In this document: positions 15,749 through 18,109 of the stretch, in pieces
Layout of the letters: each line of letters begins with the position of its first letter
How positions within the stretch are numbered: the stretch's first letter is position 1
Assembly: GCA_003165615.1 (NCBI GenBank)
Contig: PLWR01000078.1
Coordinates: 11,511 to 29,619 of the forward strand
Length of the DNA stretch: 18,109 bases
From: Acidobacteriota bacterium
Lineage (GTDB): Bacteria > Acidobacteriota > Terriglobia > UBA7540
Reading direction: 5' to 3'
Notes under the pieces: model-generated
Told to the model about the DNA's origin: nothing
The model's database searches: none
Seen by the model: the letters and a program-made list of their open reading frames with translations, nothing else
Made by a program: the position numbers and the translations under genes

Positions 15749-16006
15749 ATGAAAACCCATCTTGTGACAACTCTCAAAAGGCAAGCCACCGGCATTCTCA
15801 CCGAACTGGTGAAGGATCAGACTCCCGTCCTCATCACCCAGCACGGGGTTCCCACGGCCTATCTGGTGGATGTTGCCACATTTGAAGCCTTGCAGGCCCG
15901 GATGCGCGTGCTGGAAGGAATCGCACGCGGGGAACGTGCCATCCAGGACGGACGAATCTCCACCCACGCCGAGGCTAAGCGCCGGTTGGATCGATGGCTA
16001 AAATAA
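15749..16006 (+). CDS. Phd/YefM-family antitoxin
   Basis: 85 aa. The N-terminal half (residues 1-50: VTTLKRQATGILTELVKDQ, then PVLITQHGVPTAYLVD) is the Phd/YefM DNA-binding fold. The C-terminal half is a charged helix (LEGIARGERAIQDGRIS) expected to wrap the toxin. It overlaps the toxin gene by 13 bases, so the two are translationally coupled. The operator palindrome directly upstream indicates autoregulation by antitoxin and by the complex. No ribosome site precedes the ATG. Confidence 0.9.
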   Translation: MKTHLVTTLKRQATGILTELVKDQTPVLITQHGVPTAYLVDVATFEALQARMRVLEGIARGERAIQDGRISTHAEAKRRLDRWLK

Positions 16007-16323
16007 TCTGGGCTGATCCGGCGATTCACGATTTGGACGCGATTGCCGACTATATTGCTGTGGAGAACGCGGCGGCAGTTCGCGATCTCGTCCAACGAGT
16101 ATTGGCTGCTGTTGAGCGTCTCCAGCATTTCCCGCGCATGGGCTCCACTCCAGAAGAACTTCGCGGATTGCCCTACCGCCAGTTGATCGTTCCTCCTTGC
16201 CGAATTTTCTACCGCGCGGGGAAAAAGGTGATCTTCATCGTTCATGTTCTGCGAGGGGAGCAACTCGTTCGGAAGGAACTATTCCCCACGCGGCCACGGG
16301 GTTCGAAGTCTTTAGCCAAATAG
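15994..16323 (+). CDS. ParE/RelE-superfamily toxin
   Basis: 109 aa. It has the ParE fold pattern: WADPAIHDLDAIADYIA at the N-terminus, two helices with FPRMGSTPEELRG, then strands RQLIVPPCRIFYRAGKK and VIFIVHVLRGEQ. ParE members poison DNA gyrase and RelE members cleave mRNA on the ribosome; the sequence looks closer to ParE, but the target is inferred. The start ATG lies inside the last codons of the antitoxin. The C-terminus runs about ten residues past the usual end (TRPRGSKSLAK). The gene appears intact. Confidence 0.9.
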   Translation: MAKIIWADPAIHDLDAIADYIAVENAAAVRDLVQRVLAAVERLQHFPRMGSTPEELRGLPYRQLIVPPCRIFYRAGKKVIFIVHVLRGEQLVRKELFPTRPRGSKSLAK

Positions 16324-16404
16324 CGGTGCCCATCCTAAGTGTCCCCGCGGCGTTCGAGTTGCTTGTAGTAAAGGAGCGAATAAACCACGGGCACGAACCG
16401 TTCG

Positions 16405-16421
16405 CAGAGCGTAACGCTCTG
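16405..16421. terminator. Short perfect hairpin after the toxin gene
   Basis: CAGAGCGT-A-ACGCTCTG, 8-bp arms around one base, about 80 bases after the toxin stop. A weaker TCCAGA/TCTGGA pair follows at 16431-16462. There is no clear T-run, so termination is uncertain; a protein-binding site is the alternative. Confidence 0.35.
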
Positions 16422-16740
16422 GTTGGCAAGTCCAGATAATTTATCGAGTGATTTTGTCTGGATTATTTGTCTAAACAGCCTGCATGACGTTTTGTCTCGG
16501 GTCATGTGGCTGGCGAATCGCTCCGATCGCTCGCAGGAGGGCGCCGCGCTGCGCCCAAAGCGGCGGCCGGGGACGCGGCAACCGGTTGCACGCCCGCATG
16601 ATGCGCCTCAAGATGACGGTGGAAACTTTGCACTCGCCCGGTCGGCGGCGGTATGGCATTTCGTCACCACCCGCCAGGACCTGGACGTCATGAAGAAGCT
16701 GCATCAGGAGGGGGTAGCGGGCGAAATGGGTGAAATCGCC

Positions 16741-16801
16741 TCTCCATTATGTTGATGAAAACAAGCAAGTTAGATAGTTCTCTCCATTGTGTTGATGAAA
16801 A
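16741..16801 (+). repeat. 21-bp direct repeat with 40-bp period
   Basis: TCTCCATTATGTTGATGAAA plus A at 16741-16761 recurs at 16781-16801 with one change (A to G at the ninth base). The sequence between the copies is AT-rich and unique. It is not seen elsewhere in the window. Confidence 0.7.
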
Positions 16802-16882
16802 GAAAGGGAGTTACAAAAAATCGCGCCTGCAAAAATTGGCGGTCTACGGGAAGCCGGACGCGGCAATTTGGACACTGGCCAG

Positions 16883-16894
16883 CCTTCCGGAAGG
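16883..16894. promoter_or_regulatory. 12-bp palindrome upstream of the 255-aa gene
   Basis: CCTTCCGGAAGG is perfectly self-complementary and lies about 110 bases before ATG 17007. It could be an operator; nothing else supports this. Confidence 0.3.
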
Positions 16895-17006
16895 AGCTGA
16901 CGGTGAGATTTGCAAGTCCCTCTTCGGCCCTCGAAGTGCAAAAACTGCAATATTGTGAGAGATAATCCGGACATGCTGTCGTTCCGGCGGCAGGGGGAGT
17001 GAGAAA

Positions 17007-17774
17007 ATGCGCAGCCACTTGGGTTGTACGGGGTCTGTGAACCTGGGTCACCTCGGGGATGAGACGCAAAAGCGCCTGGAGCAGATTGTGGCAAGCTGGC
17101 TGGAATACTCTCCGGAGTGTGCATCTTTGGTCGTGCGCCATGTGCAGCCAGACGATGTTCCCCCGATACGCGAGGTTGCCGGCGAATTGCTGGATTTCCT
17201 GCACGCGGTTTCGGACTCCGAGCGCGCCCAGATTTTGGGTGGGGCTCTTTATTATCAGGACGAACCGACGGGCCAATACGTCCGCCTGAAAGTGTGGAAG
17301 GGAGGCTTCCTGACGGTGGCCTGGGCCCGGCCCGACTACACGCGCGCACAGTGGGAAGTTTTCCGCAACCAGCCTGTCAATCTGGTCTTTGAGCCTTTCC
17401 AGCGGCTGAACGGCTCCGCGAGCTTCGAAGGCAATCCCACCGCCGCCGATGACTTTCGCCGGATCCTCGACAGCACCGCGGGGCAGTATTCGCAGGGTGA
17501 CTATGCTATTTCTTCCTCCATCCGCCGGGTTGACATAACCCTCCGCGATGTCAACGCTGATGCCCTGACGGTGGTCAATGCCCTTCGCTACATGGCCAAG
17601 GCTGGCACGCTGAGCGGCGAAATCGACGTCAGTTCTTTCCGCCAGGGCGATCTGGAAGACTATTGCCGGTTCTCGTTCCGCGCCGGAGAGACCTTGATGG
17701 CACGGCCCCTGCTCTGGTCGGACGCGCCCGATGCGACCCTTGCACCTGCCGATCCCGTGTCGCAGGCGGCGTGA
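17007..17774 (+). CDS. Conserved-looking hypothetical protein, 255 aa
   Basis: The family is not recognised. GGGGGAG (16993-16999) stands seven bases before the ATG, which supports the gene and its start. The protein looks soluble: no signal peptide or membrane helix, acidic helices at 17-80 (ETQKRLEQIVASWLEYSPE, REVAGELLDFLHAVSDSE), then a mixed alpha/beta part with YYQDEPTGQYVRLKVWKGGF and an end rich in Ala and Pro. It precedes an acyl-CoA dehydrogenase gene on the same strand, 109 bases apart with a large hairpin between, so a metabolic link is possible but unproven. The long minus-strand frame across it starts inside the hairpin repeat and is a shadow. Confidence 0.75.
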   Translation: MRSHLGCTGSVNLGHLGDETQKRLEQIVASWLEYSPECASLVVRHVQPDDVPPIREVAGELLDFLHAVSDSERAQILGGALYYQDEPTGQYVRLKVWKGGFLTVAWARPDYTRAQWEVFRNQPVNLVFEPFQRLNGSASFEGNPTAADDFRRILDSTAGQYSQGDYAISSSIRRVDITLRDVNADALTVVNALRYMAKAGTLSGEIDVSSFRQGDLEDYCRFSFRAGETLMARPLLWSDAPDATLAPADPVSQAA

Positions 17775-17796
17775 GATAAGCAGTGAATAATGAATA

Positions 17797-17862
17797 GTGA
17801 CCAGTGAATAGTGGATAGTGAACAGTGCGCCCACTGTTCCCTGTCCACTGTTAACTGTTCAC
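17797..17862. repeat. Large near-perfect hairpin made of short repeated units
   Basis: Two 31-base arms (17797-17827 and 17832-17862) around CGCC pair at 26 of 31 positions, with two further G-U pairs possible in RNA. The arms are built from variants of AGTGAAYAGTG, which also fill 17781-17796. No T-run follows, so it is not a typical rho-independent terminator, though it could stop or stabilise transcripts between the flanking genes. Confidence 0.8.
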
Positions 17863-17883
17863 TAATTTCCCAAGGAGTTCACC

Positions 17884-18109
17884 ATGCTCGACTACGGATT
17901 CACGGAGTATCAAACAGCCATTCGCGATTTGTCGCGGGAAATTGCCGAGAAGGAAATCCGGCCCATCTCGGCGGAATACGATCGTGAGGCCAAGTTCCCC
18001 TGGCCGGTGGTCAAGATTCTGGCGGAGACCGACCTCTTTCGCGTTTACATTGACGATGAATACGGCGGGATCAGCGACGGCACACCCATCATGAACATGG
18101 TGATCGTCA
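17884..18109 (+). CDS. Acyl-CoA dehydrogenase, 3' partial
   Basis: 75 codons are visible before the right edge. They read as the N-terminal helical domain of an acyl-CoA dehydrogenase (YQTAIRDLSREIAEKEIRP, then AEYDREAKFPWPVVKILAE and the DDEYGGISDGT segment). The family oxidises acyl-CoA to enoyl-CoA with FAD, passing electrons to ETF. AAGGAG (17872-17877) stands six bases before ATG 17884. The active-site Glu and most of the FAD site lie beyond the window. With the acyl ligases on the left it adds to a lipid-metabolism theme, but the distance is too great to claim an operon. Confidence 0.88.
   Translation, partial: MLDYGFTEYQTAIRDLSREIAEKEIRPISAEYDREAKFPWPVVKILAETDLFRVYIDDEYGGISDGTPIMNMVIV

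Larger units (their letters stand above)
16324..17006. other. Gene-poor stretch downstream of the toxin-antitoxin pair
   Basis: About 680 bases. Two overlapping frames (plus 16423-16755, minus 16471-16704) are open but lack a ribosome site and any recognised domain. Features seen: palindromes at 16405-16421 and 16883-16894, a 21-bp direct repeat at 16741-16801, and a loose TTTGCA/TGCAAA pair (16909-16942) upstream of the next gene. It may include an eroded gene, but I cannot name one. Confidence 0.4.

Noticed and set aside
16423..16755. 110-codon frame ending in MGEIASPLC
   Set aside because: No ribosome site, no known domain, and a competing frame on the other strand; noted only as a possible remnant.
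16770..17834. 354-codon minus-strand frame
   Set aside because: Starts inside the hairpin repeat (reading TIHYSLVTIHYSL) and lies opposite the 255-aa gene, which has a strong ribosome site.

Overview
The window is about 18 kb of bacterial chromosome, roughly 60% GC, with Shine-Dalgarno-led genes on both strands. Likely host: a soil-type Acidobacteriota or a similar GC-rich Gram-negative. This is inferred from a Tat-exported aldo/keto reductase, a paired M16B protease operon, zinc-ribbon PspC, and stem-rich intergenic repeats of the kind common in that group. No rRNA or other marker fixes the taxonomy.

Left (1-5446): two tandem paralogues of phospholipid-repair enzymes. The first, cut by the left edge, fuses an LplT-like MFS half, a PlsC acyltransferase and an AMP-forming acyl ligase (LplT-Aas in one chain). 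The second has only PlsC plus ligase, and its PlsC motif III is degenerate. The first copy ends at a TAG where the second has ATG, and the tail found in the second copy is still readable beyond that stop.

Middle (5459-11540): a minus-strand pair (Tat aldo/keto reductase, then a HAD hydrolase started at TTG); RtcB RNA ligase followed by a HigA-type antitoxin with no adjacent toxin; bacterioferritin on the minus strand with a recognisable promoter and leader palindrome; a two-TM HAMP sensor without an output domain; and a small zinc-ribbon PspC protein.

Right-middle (11553-14557, minus strand): a two-gene M16B operon joined by TAATG. The upstream subunit has the HxxEH zinc site and lacks the R/Y pair; the downstream one has the R/Y pair and lacks the zinc site, so they probably form one heterodimeric protease. 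A palindromic repeat lies in frame inside the 5' end of the second gene. A second repeat of the same kind lies upstream of the operon.

Right (14773-18109): a repeat-rich islet of lower GC with a one-base-frameshifted gene of unknown function, a Phd/ParE toxin-antitoxin pair with a perfect operator palindrome and a probably leaderless promoter, and about 680 bases without a recognisable gene. Then come an unrecognised 255-aa protein, a 66-bp near-perfect hairpin, and the N-terminus of an acyl-CoA dehydrogenase that runs off the right edge.
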